A DNA stretch of 20,349 nucleotides. Source: an uncultured Bacilli bacterium (lineage in GTDB: Bacteria > Bacillota_I > Bacilli_A > RF39 > UBA660). Every line of letters begins with the position of its first letter. Position 1 is the first letter of the stretch. Positions 6,813 to 16,200 of the stretch are shown here, piece by piece. Under the pieces are notes generated by a model. It did not search any database and was not told the origin of the DNA. It saw nothing but the letters and a program-made list of their open reading frames with translations. Location of the stretch: assembly GCA_949746915.1 (NCBI GenBank), contig CATKEA010000114.1, positions 1-20,349 on the forward strand, written 5' to 3'. The translations under genes were made by a program, and so were the position numbers.

Positions 6813-8465
6813 TTATACTTTATAGCAACTTCCACCAACAAACTCACGTAAAATAGAATCTTCTGGTATTCTTTCTGATGGTATTGGTAAAAACACTTTA
6901 AGAAAATCTATTAGTCTCTTGGCTTCATTATAATATGGTGAGGTTGGATCAACAGAATATAAAAGTGGTTCTACATAGGTTTTTAGCACTCCTAGCTCAT
7001 AAATTAAAGCAGTATTAAATGTATAGTCAGAACAATCTTGGTATGGAAAAATGTACTTTTCTTCACCATTTCTTACTTTTGCCCATGTTTCAAGGCTTTT
7101 TTCAACACTACTACCTCTGGTTCTATTATCACGAACTATTCTTCTTAATAAGCGATTATCTGTTGTGGATACTCTAGTATGATTATCAATTTTTAGTTCT
7201 GTTAAAGCTGATAAATAAATAGTTACTTTATCTTCCTTTGGTATATTAGCTAAAACTTGTGGATTTAGGGCATGGATTCCTTCTATTAGAAGAATTTCAT
7301 TATCTTCTATCTTCATTTTTCTTTTAAATTCTTTACTTCCAGCAACAAAGTTAAATGTTGGGACTTGTACTTCTTCTTTATTTAATAGTGCAATCATAGT
7401 TTTTTCAAATAATTTCAAATCAACTGCTTCTAGTCTTTCAAAGTCTGGTTTACCATCTTCATCTAATGGAGTTTCATGTCTTTCAACAAAAAAGTCATCC
7501 ATCGATATCATTTTAGGATACATTCCAAAACATTTCAGACATAGTGCTAAACGATTACAGGTTGTTGTTTTTCCAGAAGAAGATGGACCAGCTATTAAAA
7601 TTATTTTAGGTCTTTTAGTTTTTTCAGCAATACTTCTAGCAATATTAATTAGGCGATTAGATTGCATCATTTCATCTATTTTTATTAATTCTTCTATAGT
7701 ACTATTTGATACACGATAATTTAAGTCAACTACGTTTTCTATATTCATTAGTCGTCCCCAATTACTACTTTCTTTAAAAAGATTAAAGACATTTGTACGA
7801 TGTTCATATTCTTTAATGGTATCTTTCATATAGATAGTTAAATATCTAAGAACGAATCCATGGTCATTTAGATATGTTAATTCAAATTTATCTAAATGTT
7901 TAGTTGAACTAGGCATCAATGTATAAAAATAATTATACATGTTTCCAAGTTTATACAAGGTTATATATGTATTTGTATTGTATTTCATTATTCCTACTTT
8001 TGGTTCATCTTTTATACTTTGAAAATAGTTTATAGCATCTATTCTTGATACATTAAGTTTAGTAATAGGAAGATCTTTAGCTACATTTTCATGCATTTTC
8101 TTTTCTAAATTTCTTAAATCTTCTTCTATCAAGCTTTTTGATGATTCAATATACAGACCTTTATCTATTGAATGGTTTACTTTTATATCTTCTGATTGAC
8201 CGAATAATTCCTTATATGAATATATAAGTAAGTAAATAAGACCACTTAGATATACTCTATTCCCACCTTTGGTGGTTAAATCCTCAAATTCAACAGTACA
8301 ATCTTTTATTAATGGTTCTTGAAGTTCCTTATATTTTCCATTTACTTTAGCAATAATAATATTATTTTTAAATCTATCTTGATAGTTTTGTGCTATATCG
8401 ATTAATTTAGTTCCTTTTGAAACTTTTATATTTGTTTGATAGATGTTTATATTTAGTTCATTCAT
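6813..8465 (-). CDS. TGS-domain nucleoside kinase, uridine kinase-like
   Basis: A 550-residue protein with the layout of the long uridine kinase-like proteins of Bacillota. An N-terminal TGS/ubiquitin-like domain covers about 1-65. A middle region of about 70-245 resembles the second additional domain of threonyl-tRNA synthetase. A C-terminal P-loop kinase follows, with the Walker A motif GPSSSGKT at 293-300, ISMDDFF near 319-325 (typical of uridine kinases) and LIEGIHALNP near 394-403. Such proteins are annotated as nucleoside kinases; the substrate has seldom been tested, and the role of the tRNA synthetase-like part is unknown. An AGGAGG site precedes the ATG at 8465. It is divergent from clpP with a 111-base shared promoter region. 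Confidence 0.9.
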   Translation of the reverse strand: MNELNINIYQTNIKVSKGTKLIDIAQNYQDRFKNNIIIAKVNGKYKELQEPLIKDCTVEFEDLTTKGGNRVYLSGLIYLLIYSYKELFGQSEDIKVNHSIDKGLYIESSKSLIEEDLRNLEKKMHENVAKDLPITKLNVSRIDAINYFQSIKDEPKVGIMKYNTNTYITLYKLGNMYNYFYTLMPSSTKHLDKFELTYLNDHGFVLRYLTIYMKDTIKEYEHRTNVFNLFKESSNWGRLMNIENVVDLNYRVSNSTIEELIKIDEMMQSNRLINIARSIAEKTKRPKIILIAGPSSSGKTTTCNRLALCLKCFGMYPKMISMDDFFVERHETPLDEDGKPDFERLEAVDLKLFEKTMIALLNKEEVQVPTFNFVAGSKEFKRKMKIEDNEILLIEGIHALNPQVLANIPKEDKVTIYLSALTELKIDNHTRVSTTDNRLLRRIVRDNRTRGSSVEKSLETWAKVRNGEEKYIFPYQDCSDYTFNTALIYELGVLKTYVEPLLYSVDPTSPYYNEAKRLIDFLKVFLPIPSERIPEDSILREFVGGSCYKV

Positions 8466-8576
8466 ATATGCCTCCTGCTTATTATTATCTTATATAGTTA
8501 TTTTAGCATATTTTGACGTTTTATTCTATGTATATAATTGTTTTATTTTTATTATTATAATTATAGGTGATAATTT

Positions 8577-9161
8577 ATGAATTTAGTACCAGTAGTTGTT
8601 GATAAAGAAAATGGTGGAGAAAGAAGTTATGATATTTTTTCTAGACTATTAAAAAATCGTATTATTATACTTAGTGGCGAAATTGATGATAATGTTTCTA
8701 ACAGCATTGTGGCACAACTTTTATATTTGGATTCATTAAATCATGATGATATTTCTATTTATATTAATTCTCCAGGTGGTTCTATTACTAGTGGTATGGC
8801 TATTTATGATACTATGAATTTTATTAAAAGTGATGTTAGTACTATTTGTATTGGAATGGCTGCAAGTATGGCTGCATTTTTACTTTCCTGTGGGACTAAA
8901 GGTAAAAGACTTATTCTTCCTAATGCTGAGGTGATGATTCATCAACCTCTTGGTGGTGCACAAGGTCAAGCAACTGAAATTAAGATTGCTGCGGAAAGAA
9001 TCCTAAATTTAAGAAAAAAATTAAATAGTATACTTGCTGATAATACAGGACAAGATATTAATAAAATTGATGCCGATACTGAAAGAGATCATTTTATGGA
9101 TAGTAATGAAGCTTTAGAATATGGTCTTGTTGACAAAATAGTAAAGAACAAGGAAAAGTAA
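8577..9161 (+). CDS. clpP: ATP-dependent Clp protease proteolytic subunit
   Basis: The serine peptidase chamber that degrades proteins delivered by Clp ATPases. At 194 residues it has the normal mature length. The catalytic triad is complete: Ser97 in GMAASMAA, His122 in VMIHQPLGG and Asp171 in [15 protein letters not shown] at 63-69 is the conserved substrate-binding strand, and the N-terminal segment [10 protein letters not shown] is the usual axial loop. The ATG at 8577 follows AGGTGA. Upstream are TTGACG (8513-8518) and TATAAT (8533-8538), but only 14 bases apart, too close for a standard promoter. No CtsR-type tandem operator was seen, so heat-stress control is not evident. Confidence 0.98.
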   Translation: MNLVPVVVDKENGGERSYDIFSRLLKNRIIILSGEIDDNVSNSIVAQLLYLDSLNHDDISIYINSPGGSITSGMAIYDTMNFIKSDVSTICIGMAASMAAFLLSCGTKGKRLILPNAEVMIHQPLGGAQGQATEIKIAAERILNLRKKLNSILADNTGQDINKIDADTERDHFMDSNEALEYGLVDKIVKNKEK

Positions 9162-9232
9162 TAAATTCTATTTGCTAGTTTACTAATATTGTGATATTCT
9201 AAGTTTATATACTAGTATAATAGAGGTGGCTT

Positions 9233-9985
9233 ATGAGTAGAAAGAAAAAAGCTATTACAAAAATTAATAGAGTATGGCTTATTATGGTAGTGATATTATC
9301 TTTAGCAGGAATTATATTGCTAATTTTTGCAAATAGTGAGTATCATGGTAGACATTATAAATTTAGATATTCTGCAAAAAATACAGTATTATTCGATAAG
9401 AATATTGATGGCGAGTATATTATCATTGGTTCTTATGATGATTATAAAACATATTATCAGTCAATGCGAGATATACTAAAACAGGAAAAAGCCGATAAAA
9501 AAAGTTATGAACATACATTAAAAAAACTGGATGATTATATGGACGAAGATTTTTTTAAAAAACGTGGACTATTATTATTTTATGAGTATGCAGATGTTGG
9601 ATCTCTAAACTCCAAAATAATGTCTGTTGATAAAGATAAATCAATCGTTTATATAACATTATCAAAATATTCAATTGGTTCTAATCCAAGTGGTATTACA
9701 GATATTTATTTATTGCCAATTAATACGAGTGATTTTGAAGGGGTTAAATTCATATATAAAGAAAACTTTACACAGTCATTAATTTTTTCATGTATACTAG
9801 CTTTACCTTATATTGCCCTTTTTATATCAGTTGTTAATTTCTTGGTAAGATTGTATGATAGTAGATTATCTAGGGCTATTGATATAAAAAGAAAACAACG
9901 AAAAGATGCCATTGTTCAACTAACAGTTGGAATAATTATATCAATAGTATTATATTATGTAATTATTCCGTTGTTTCTTCATTAA
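9233..9985 (+). CDS. Hypothetical membrane protein with three predicted helices
   Basis: A 250-residue protein not recognised as a known family. A basic N-terminus (SRKKKAITK) precedes a first membrane helix at about 14-33. An extracytoplasmic domain of about 150 residues follows, rich in Tyr, Asp and Lys, with short strands such as VLFDKNIDGEYIIIGSYDDY and a charged helical part around residues 77-108. Two more helices lie at about 182-206 and 228-249, separated by a strongly basic loop (IDIKRKQRKD) that should be cytosolic. A clear AGAGGTGG site precedes the ATG. It lies 71 bases behind clpP in the same direction and may be co-transcribed; a TATAAT at 9216-9221 leaves room for its own promoter. 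A bidirectional terminator follows immediately. Confidence 0.8.
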   Translation: MSRKKKAITKINRVWLIMVVILSLAGIILLIFANSEYHGRHYKFRYSAKNTVLFDKNIDGEYIIIGSYDDYKTYYQSMRDILKQEKADKKSYEHTLKKLDDYMDEDFFKKRGLLLFYEYADVGSLNSKIMSVDKDKSIVYITLSKYSIGSNPSGITDIYLLPINTSDFEGVKFIYKENFTQSLIFSCILALPYIALFISVVNFLVRLYDSRLSRAIDIKRKQRKDAIVQLTVGIIISIVLYYVIIPLFLH

Positions 9986-10014
9986 AAAAGTGGATTTTAT
10001 ACTCCACTTTTTTT
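9984..10014. terminator. Bidirectional terminator between convergent genes
   Basis: An 11-base inverted repeat, AAAAAAGTGGA (9984-9994) with its complement at 10003-10013, has an 8-base loop. It is A-rich on the left and T-rich on the right. It sits between the plus-strand membrane protein gene and the minus-strand Fic gene, ending both. Confidence 0.9.
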
Positions 10015-10022
10015 ATATATTA

Positions 10023-10922
10023 TTAACTTTTTGTAAATTTTTTAACTTTATTATCCATATAGAAAATTTGATCTTCTATTCTGTTTAGGTTAAAATTAAC
10101 CCAATTGTTCCAACTTTCATTGTCAGGATTAATGGCAATATCTGCTATTTTATTACGATATTGTTCACGATAATCAAAGTAAGCATCACTAGTATAAAAA
10201 GCTGGTGTTGGAAAATAATATCCTAAATTTCTTTCTGTTAGTTCGTATGTTTTCAAAGCTTGTAATGTGCGAGCAAATCTTGTGTTACCATCATTAAAAA
10301 CTTGTAATGCTCCAACTAAGCCATGAATTATTGTTGGTTTAATCAATGTATAATTATCATGAATGGTGCTATTATAATATACAGTTAAATTCATTATTGA
10401 TTCTTCTATATCTTCACAAGGCAAACTAAAATAATGAATTTGTAAATCGCCTCTTCCACTTTTGCATACATAAGCTAAATTATCTTGACGATAATCATTT
10501 TTAATATATTTCTGACTTGATGTTCCATCTAATAATTTTTTATGAGACACTATTATTTTTTCTCTAGTTAAAGTATCTAATGGATATTTTTGATTTTTTA
10601 ATAGATAGTCAATAGCATATTGTCTTTTACCTTCCATATATAGTGTTAGCATATAAGGATCTTCTTGTTCTAAACTATGATTTTTTTGAATTTCAATTTT
10701 CTTTATAGCATGTAAGTATTGTTCTTTTTTCGTTTTTGATAAATTATTAATATCATCTAAATATTTTGTATACTTTTCTAAAACATCTTGTTCATGTTCT
10801 AAAGTCCAATCTGATAACTCAAGGTATGCAATAGCATCAAATATATTTAAGTTTACAACAGGATACTGTCCGCTACTACGCATTTCTTCTGCTCTTTGTA
10901 TTTCAGTTTGTAAATTATCCAT
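10023..10922 (-). CDS. Fic/DOC-family protein with catalytic His replaced by Gln
   Basis: A 299-residue Fic-fold protein. The Fic core motif, normally HPFxDGNGRxxR, is QVFNDGNTRFAR at 207-218. The anion-binding DGN, Arg215 and the final Arg are kept, but the catalytic histidine is Gln207 (codon CAA at 10302-10304), Pro is Val and the second Gly is Thr. Upstream, TLYMEG at 93-98 fits the (S/T)xxxE(G/N) inhibitory motif of class II Fic enzymes, with Glu97 in place to block the ATP gamma-phosphate. The flap-like segment and the helix carrying NYTLIKPTIIHGLVGAL precede the core. Most Fic proteins AMPylate target side chains using the missing His, so this one is either inactive for that reaction or does a different job. 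It has its own promoter and no toxin or antitoxin partner gene beside it. Confidence 0.85.
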   Translation of the reverse strand: MDNLQTEIQRAEEMRSSGQYPVVNLNIFDAIAYLELSDWTLEHEQDVLEKYTKYLDDINNLSKTKKEQYLHAIKKIEIQKNHSLEQEDPYMLTLYMEGKRQYAIDYLLKNQKYPLDTLTREKIIVSHKKLLDGTSSQKYIKNDYRQDNLAYVCKSGRGDLQIHYFSLPCEDIEESIMNLTVYYNSTIHDNYTLIKPTIIHGLVGALQVFNDGNTRFARTLQALKTYELTERNLGYYFPTPAFYTSDAYFDYREQYRNKIADIAINPDNESWNNWVNFNLNRIEDQIFYMDNKVKKFTKS

Positions 10923-10946
10923 ACTATCACCTCTTAATTATTGCAA

Positions 10947-10975
10947 ATTATATCATATTTTACTAATTTTTTCAA
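10947..10975 (-). promoter_or_regulatory. Sigma-A type promoter of the Fic gene
   Basis: On the minus strand, TTGAAA (10970-10975) and TATAAT (10947-10952) are separated by exactly 17 bases, with TGA directly before the -10, making it an extended -10. The transcript would start near 10940, 18 bases before the start codon, leaving room for the AGAGGTGAT ribosome binding site. Confidence 0.75.
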
Positions 10976-10997
10976 GCTTTTAATAATTTTTCACTAA

Positions 10998-11032
10998 AAA
11001 AGTAAATTCAGTACTTAGTTGAATTTACTTTT
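10998..11032 (-). terminator. Terminator of the M26 protease gene
   Basis: A perfect 13-base inverted repeat (10998-11010, AAAAGTAAATTCA, with its complement at 11020-11032) with a 9-base loop and a T-run on the minus strand. It lies 24 bases past the stop codon at 11057. Its presence directly after the C-terminal GLUG part supports that part as the true 3' end of the protease gene. Confidence 0.85.
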
Positions 11033-11056
11033 ATATTTTTTGCTATATTTGATTAC

Positions 11057-13153
11057 TTAACGCAATTCTGGATAACCATTAGCTGATATTGTATCTAAAT
11101 TCCAGATACTTTCATCAAAATGCATTCTATCTTTATAAAATGCTTTACTATGAATATCACTATTTGTAGCATTATTTAATTTTCCATTAGAACTGTCTGT
11201 TACTCTAGATAATCCTGTTGCGTCATTGTATTCAAAGCAATTATTTAGTTTAGTATTAACATTAGATGGTTCGGCTCCTGTAAATTTATATGGCATGAAT
11301 CCTGTTGTACCACTCATGTTTCCAATTGCAATAGAGTTTTTTATCATTGTTTCATCATATATATTTCCTACAATTCCTCCATTGTAGTAATTTCTAGATG
11401 CTCCATTATAAGTATTACTGTTTTTTATGATGCTTACATTAGAAATAACATTTTCAATTACAACTGATTGTTGACTCGCTCCTACTATTCCACCATTTTC
11501 AGTGGTAGTAACATCAAGTTGTCCTTGTACATAAACATTTTTAATTGAACCACCAAATTTTCTACCTATAAATGTTGAAACATAAACTCCTGATCCTTTG
11601 ACATTAGCATTTTTAACAGAAATTCTATCAAAAGTAGAAGTAGCAGTTTCTTTTCCATCTTGTCCAGCTATTACTCCAATATTATTAACTCCATTTAATG
11701 TAATATTCTCAAATTTTATATTTCTTAAAGTTGCTCCATTTGTTTGACTAGCAAATGCGGCAACAAAATTTTCTGATTCCCTATTATTAGTGAAATTTAT
11801 GATTTTTAAATTTTGAATGTTACCTTTAAAGTTTGCAAATAATGATTGGTTATTAAGATTTTTAATTGTATGATTATTACCTTCTATTGTTCCAGTAAAT
11901 GTTGACATGATAACACTTGTATTAGTATTACTGTATCCATTAAAGTCAATATCTGCAGTTAAAATATAATCATCATCTGGACTATTATTTAAATTTAAGA
12001 AATCTCTTAAGCTAGCTATTTCTCTTTTTGCCATAGCATTAGTTATATTATTTGGATCACTATTTTTTAATTTTGGTAATCCTCCACCATTGACATTAAC
12101 AAAATTCCAAATATTAGCATTAAATCTTAGATTATTTGTATAAAAATTACTATTTACAGTTGAGCGATTGATTGCAGTTATTCTATTAGTAAATGAAATT
12201 CCACTTTTTTCACTACTTGCTGTTCCGACAGCTTCTATTAACTCATAGTTATTATTAAAATTTCCTTCAACTACTTCTTTAGTAGCATTTCCGTATAATT
12301 TATATCCATTATTTACTTTACCTAATGAAATATTATTACTTATATTGGATACTGTTCTACCATTAGATGCATTAACAATTGCACCAAATAGTCCACCTGT
12401 TGAAGCTAGATTTCTTCCTCTTACACTAGCATTACTGAATGTATTATTTATTATTGATGAAGAAATATATCCAGCAATTCCTCCAACATTACTATTTCCA
12501 TTAACACTACCTAATGAATAACTATTTTTAATTGTTGAGTTTTGGAAGTATCCTACTAATCCACCAGCATTGTTTCCGCTATTAACAACTGAACCATTGA
12601 AACTACTTTTATCAATTTTATATATGTAATTAGCATTTCCAATTATACCTCCAATATTTCCATTTCCAGTTATTGTACTGTTAACTCCATGAACATTTTC
12701 AAGTGAAGAATATGTTGCTACTCCAAATAAACCACCTATTGTTCCACTATTAATTGAAGAACTTACATTTACTTCATATTTAACATTAGATACTGTTGTT
12801 CTATTTATTGTTCCAGCTAAACCACCTATTGTTACAGTTCCTGTTACATTAACATTTTTTAAATTAACATTTTCAATTATACTAAAGTCTATAGTTCTAG
12901 ATAGAGAACCTGCATTATTAGTAAAACAAGTAACATCAACATTTTCAATTGTTAAATTTTTAACATATGTGAATACCAATTTATTAAATAATGCTCTTTT
13001 TAGTCCTGTTATTTTATGATTATTTCCATCTAATGTACCAACAAAAGTATTTAACATACTATCATCAGAAATTTTTACAGGAATATTTGAAAAATCTAAG
13101 TCATTATCAAGAATAATATTTACTTCTGGATTATTTTTTACTTTAGCAATCAA
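11057..13153 (-). CDS. C-terminal GLUG solenoid part of the M26 protease, severed by a frameshift
   Basis: A 698-codon open frame that has no credible start of its own: the first start-like codon is TTG at 13153, and no ribosome binding site is visible. The frame stays open upstream to 13273 and there reads as the natural continuation of the protease (YREALYGYLK, then RVTDDFRSSIYDE). It holds two GLUG-type beta-solenoids. The first (to about residue 365) opens with FVGTLDGNNHKITGL; the second (about 379-698) opens with FTGTIEGNNHTIKNL. Both carry repeated GGLxG/GGIxG turns, and each ends in an aromatic cap (ANIWNFV...GLPKL and ESIWNLD...GYPEL). The protein ends right after the last cap, with no LPXTG or membrane anchor. 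GLUG repeats are typical of Zmp/IgA protease N-terminal regions and adhesins. If the frameshift is real, this part is probably not made. Confidence 0.85.
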   Translation of the reverse strand: MIAKVKNNPEVNIILDNDLDFSNIPVKISDDSMLNTFVGTLDGNNHKITGLKRALFNKLVFTYVKNLTIENVDVTCFTNNAGSLSRTIDFSIIENVNLKNVNVTGTVTIGGLAGTINRTTVSNVKYEVNVSSSINSGTIGGLFGVATYSSLENVHGVNSTITGNGNIGGIIGNANYIYKIDKSSFNGSVVNSGNNAGGLVGYFQNSTIKNSYSLGSVNGNSNVGGIAGYISSSIINNTFSNASVRGRNLASTGGLFGAIVNASNGRTVSNISNNISLGKVNNGYKLYGNATKEVVEGNFNNNYELIEAVGTASSEKSGISFTNRITAINRSTVNSNFYTNNLRFNANIWNFVNVNGGGLPKLKNSDPNNITNAMAKREIASLRDFLNLNNSPDDDYILTADIDFNGYSNTNTSVIMSTFTGTIEGNNHTIKNLNNQSLFANFKGNIQNLKIINFTNNRESENFVAAFASQTNGATLRNIKFENITLNGVNNIGVIAGQDGKETATSTFDRISVKNANVKGSGVYVSTFIGRKFGGSIKNVYVQGQLDVTTTENGGIVGASQQSVVIENVISNVSIIKNSNTYNGASRNYYNGGIVGNIYDETMIKNSIAIGNMSGTTGFMPYKFTGAEPSNVNTKLNNCFEYNDATGLSRVTDSSNGKLNNATNSDIHSKAFYKDRMHFDESIWNLDTISANGYPELR

Positions 13154-13230
13154 ATCTTCTGCGCTAGTTACGTGTACTACATTTGGTGTTTCATCATATA
13201 TTGAAGATCTAAAATCATCTGTAACACGTT

Positions 13231-13273
13231 TTAAATATCCATATAAAGCTTCTCTATAATATAAGTTGAAGCA
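13231..13273 (-). other. Frameshift joining the two parts of the M26 protease
   Basis: In the frame of the long N-terminal part, translation reads NASTYII and stops after nine more codons at TAA (13231-13233). In the frame of the C-terminal part, codons from 13258 downward read YREALYGYLK and stay open to 11057, while a TAA at 13274-13276 blocks that frame further upstream. The crossover must therefore lie between 13273 and 13231, most likely at the AT-repeat around 13255-13263. The net shift equals one lost base or two gained bases (for instance a duplicated AT). Confidence 0.85.
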
Positions 13274-16200
13274 TTACTATTAAGATCTATTGGTTTATTA
13301 TATGCTACATCAAGTTGCATAGCCTCTAAGGTTGTATTAATAGCCTTTTGAACATCTATTTTTGTAAATGTTTTTATTTTATCTTCAACTTTCTTATAGC
13401 GATTAAGCTGATATGATTTCCATGTAATATTTTCATCATTAGCTATTATTTTTAAGATTTCTGCATCACTTTTACCATTATATTGTCCACTTGCATAAGC
13501 AACATAACCATTATAACCAAAATCTGCTAGTAATTGATAAGCATTTAATACGAAGAATGCCTTATTAGCTGCTCCAGTACTTGCTGTATTTTCAACTATA
13601 TACCAGAAACTTCCTGTTGTATAGGCTTTATTTCCTCTTACTATTACTAAATGGTTATCCCATATATCCTCAATTGTTTTTAAGTTCATTTTTCTAAAAT
13701 CTTCTGCTGTTTTCCATGAGTATGCTTGATTATCAATTACTTGGGCAATTTTACATTGCTCTTCTGGTGTTAATCGTAAGAAAGCCATAGCTTCAATATA
13801 GTCTAAGAAAGCAAATGTATCATACATACCCTTGTAGTATGATTCGATATTAGCTAGTGTATTTATTCTCTCTTTTGTTAAATTAGTTGTCATAGTGCTA
13901 TCTATAGGTCTTGTATAAGTATAATTTGGTACAACTCCATATACACTATTGATGGCATTTGGATAAGGTTGTGTTAAGAAGTTATCTGTAAAGTGTTCTG
14001 CACCAGCACCACTTCTTCTTCCTCGTCCGTCTAAGAATATTTTTCCATCTTGATTATGAATTCCTTCATGTGAGAATACAACGAAATCACTTAAGGCATG
14101 ATGAGCTACCCAATTCATATCAGTTCCATTAGCAAATGCTGCTGATCCTGCTGGTTTAGTAATCCAATGTCCCATTGCTTCATAGAAGTATTTAAAAGCA
14201 GGTGCGGCATTTGGATCATTTGACCAATCTTTACCTATGGTACTATCATAACTTATCTGGCTCATATTAGATACGTTTTTAAATCCATTTCCAGGTAATT
14301 CTTCAACTACACCAGCAATAGTATCGTAGAATGGTACTGCTAGTGAAGCAAAGTTCTTTAAGGCTCTAAGTTTTGTTTCATAGTCTACTGAATCAATATT
14401 ACTGAAATATAGACGTAAGTTTCCAACTAAGATAGTTGTTGGTATTCCTAATACATATAAATCATCTTCTGGATATGACAATATGTATAGAATAATATGT
14501 TGTCTATTCTTTAAATGATCCCATACCCTATAACGAATATTAGAATAACGTGGAGCACCTTCTTCATAGATTACCCCTTGGTAGTTATCTATTATCCAAC
14601 TTGCAGAATCTTTTTTGTATTTTTCATTAGTTAAGTTTGTAATGAAGTAATCAAAGAAACTATAAATATCCTTACCAGTAAGAGTTCTAATATAATTATT
14701 ATAGTAATTATATGCTTGAGTAGTTTCTCTTTTAGTTTCTGGTAATAGTAAGTTTTTTGTCATACTTGTTACATTTAACTTATCACTAAATACTTTACCA
14801 TCAAAGAATATAATATCACGCATATTTATACCACCAATTTCAATATTATAGAAACGGTCAAAGTAATTATATGCATATATTAGTTTTTCTAGAGTATTAT
14901 TTGCTTTTAAGTCTTGAATTAATTTTTTTTCTAAAATTGGACTATTACTTGTTAAATTGAATTCCTTAGTATTTGCTAATAAATTCATAGCTATGTTTTC
15001 AGCATTTGTTTTAACTCTAGCAAAATTGTCTATATAATTTCTTCCTTCTGTTTCATCTGTTAAAACAGCTAAATCATTGACATAATCATAGGTACTAATT
15101 TTATTAACAATATATTCATATACTTTAGAATTTTTGTTTACTATGTATTTATTAAAATTATAATTGATTCCTAACTCTTCAATATTATAAGTTATAATCT
15201 GTTTGTCATCTTCTTTGTATGTTACATTGTATGTAATTGTTTCATCATCTGTAAATAATAATCTTATTGTTTTAATACGATTTTGGTCATTTTGATTTAA
15301 TGATAAAACTAATTTACCAGCTGCATCATAAGCAAAGATTTCTTTTATAATTTTTGTATTTAATAAATGATTAACTTCTAGTTTATTACCATCTACTAAA
15401 TAGAATTTTGCATCATAGAAAGGCATTAATTTATGCATATTATGATATGCTATTTCTCTATTTACATCATAATTATTTAATCCCTTTATTCTTTTATATT
15501 CTGGAATATAAACATTTTGATTGCTAGGTTTTTCAATAATATTTTCTGAATAGTTTGGGTCTTTCTCTTTAAGTGTTGGATATTGTCCACTTGCCACTTT
15601 ACTAAAATCCCAGATTTCTTCGCTCCAACCTAAGTTTTCAGTGTAAAAACTTTTTTTCTTTAAATCTTCTGGTGAAACTGTTGATATAGCATTATGACTA
15701 GCTTGGGTTTTCATATTTGAGGTTTCAAGCTCATAGTTATTTGATGAAGCGTTATTAATACCACTTCCAACAACTCGATAACCATTTCCGTCATTTGTAT
15801 TAGTTGCTAAACTTAATGTATTTTTTAAAATAATATTTTTTGAGTAACCTGATATACCTGCTAATGTTCCATTTCCAAATGTAACTATTACATTAGCATA
15901 AACATTTTCTACAACAACTCCTGATGGTGATTCACCAATAAATCCTCCAGAACCATCACTGCTAGAACTTACTTTACCTTGAACATAACTATTTCTTATT
16001 GTAGAGTTATATATTCTTCCGATAAATCCACCTGTTCTTTTCTGATTTCCTACTACAACATTAGTTGCAGAACATTTTTCAATCAAGCTATTTTGATCAA
16101 CGTAACCAACTAAGCTTCCTGTTCCATTGGCATTTGGACCTATTACAGTTGAGTTTTTTATATGAACATTAGTTAATGTAGTACTAGACATAGTTGAAGC

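Noticed and set aside
8466..8576. A CtsR operator upstream of clpP
   Set aside because: No tandem GGTCAAA-type heptads are present; TTGACG alone is not enough, and its 14-base distance to TATAAT does not make a standard promoter.
11057..13153. The C-terminal GLUG open frame as an independent surface-protein gene
   Set aside because: Its first possible start is a TTG with no ribosome binding site, it lacks a signal peptide, and the open frame upstream of it continues the M26 sequence directly.
13231..13273. Programmed -1 ribosomal frameshifting
   Set aside because: No X-XXY-YYZ slippery heptamer with a following hairpin or upstream Shine-Dalgarno-like stimulator is visible at the crossover; an indel in an AT repeat explains it more simply.
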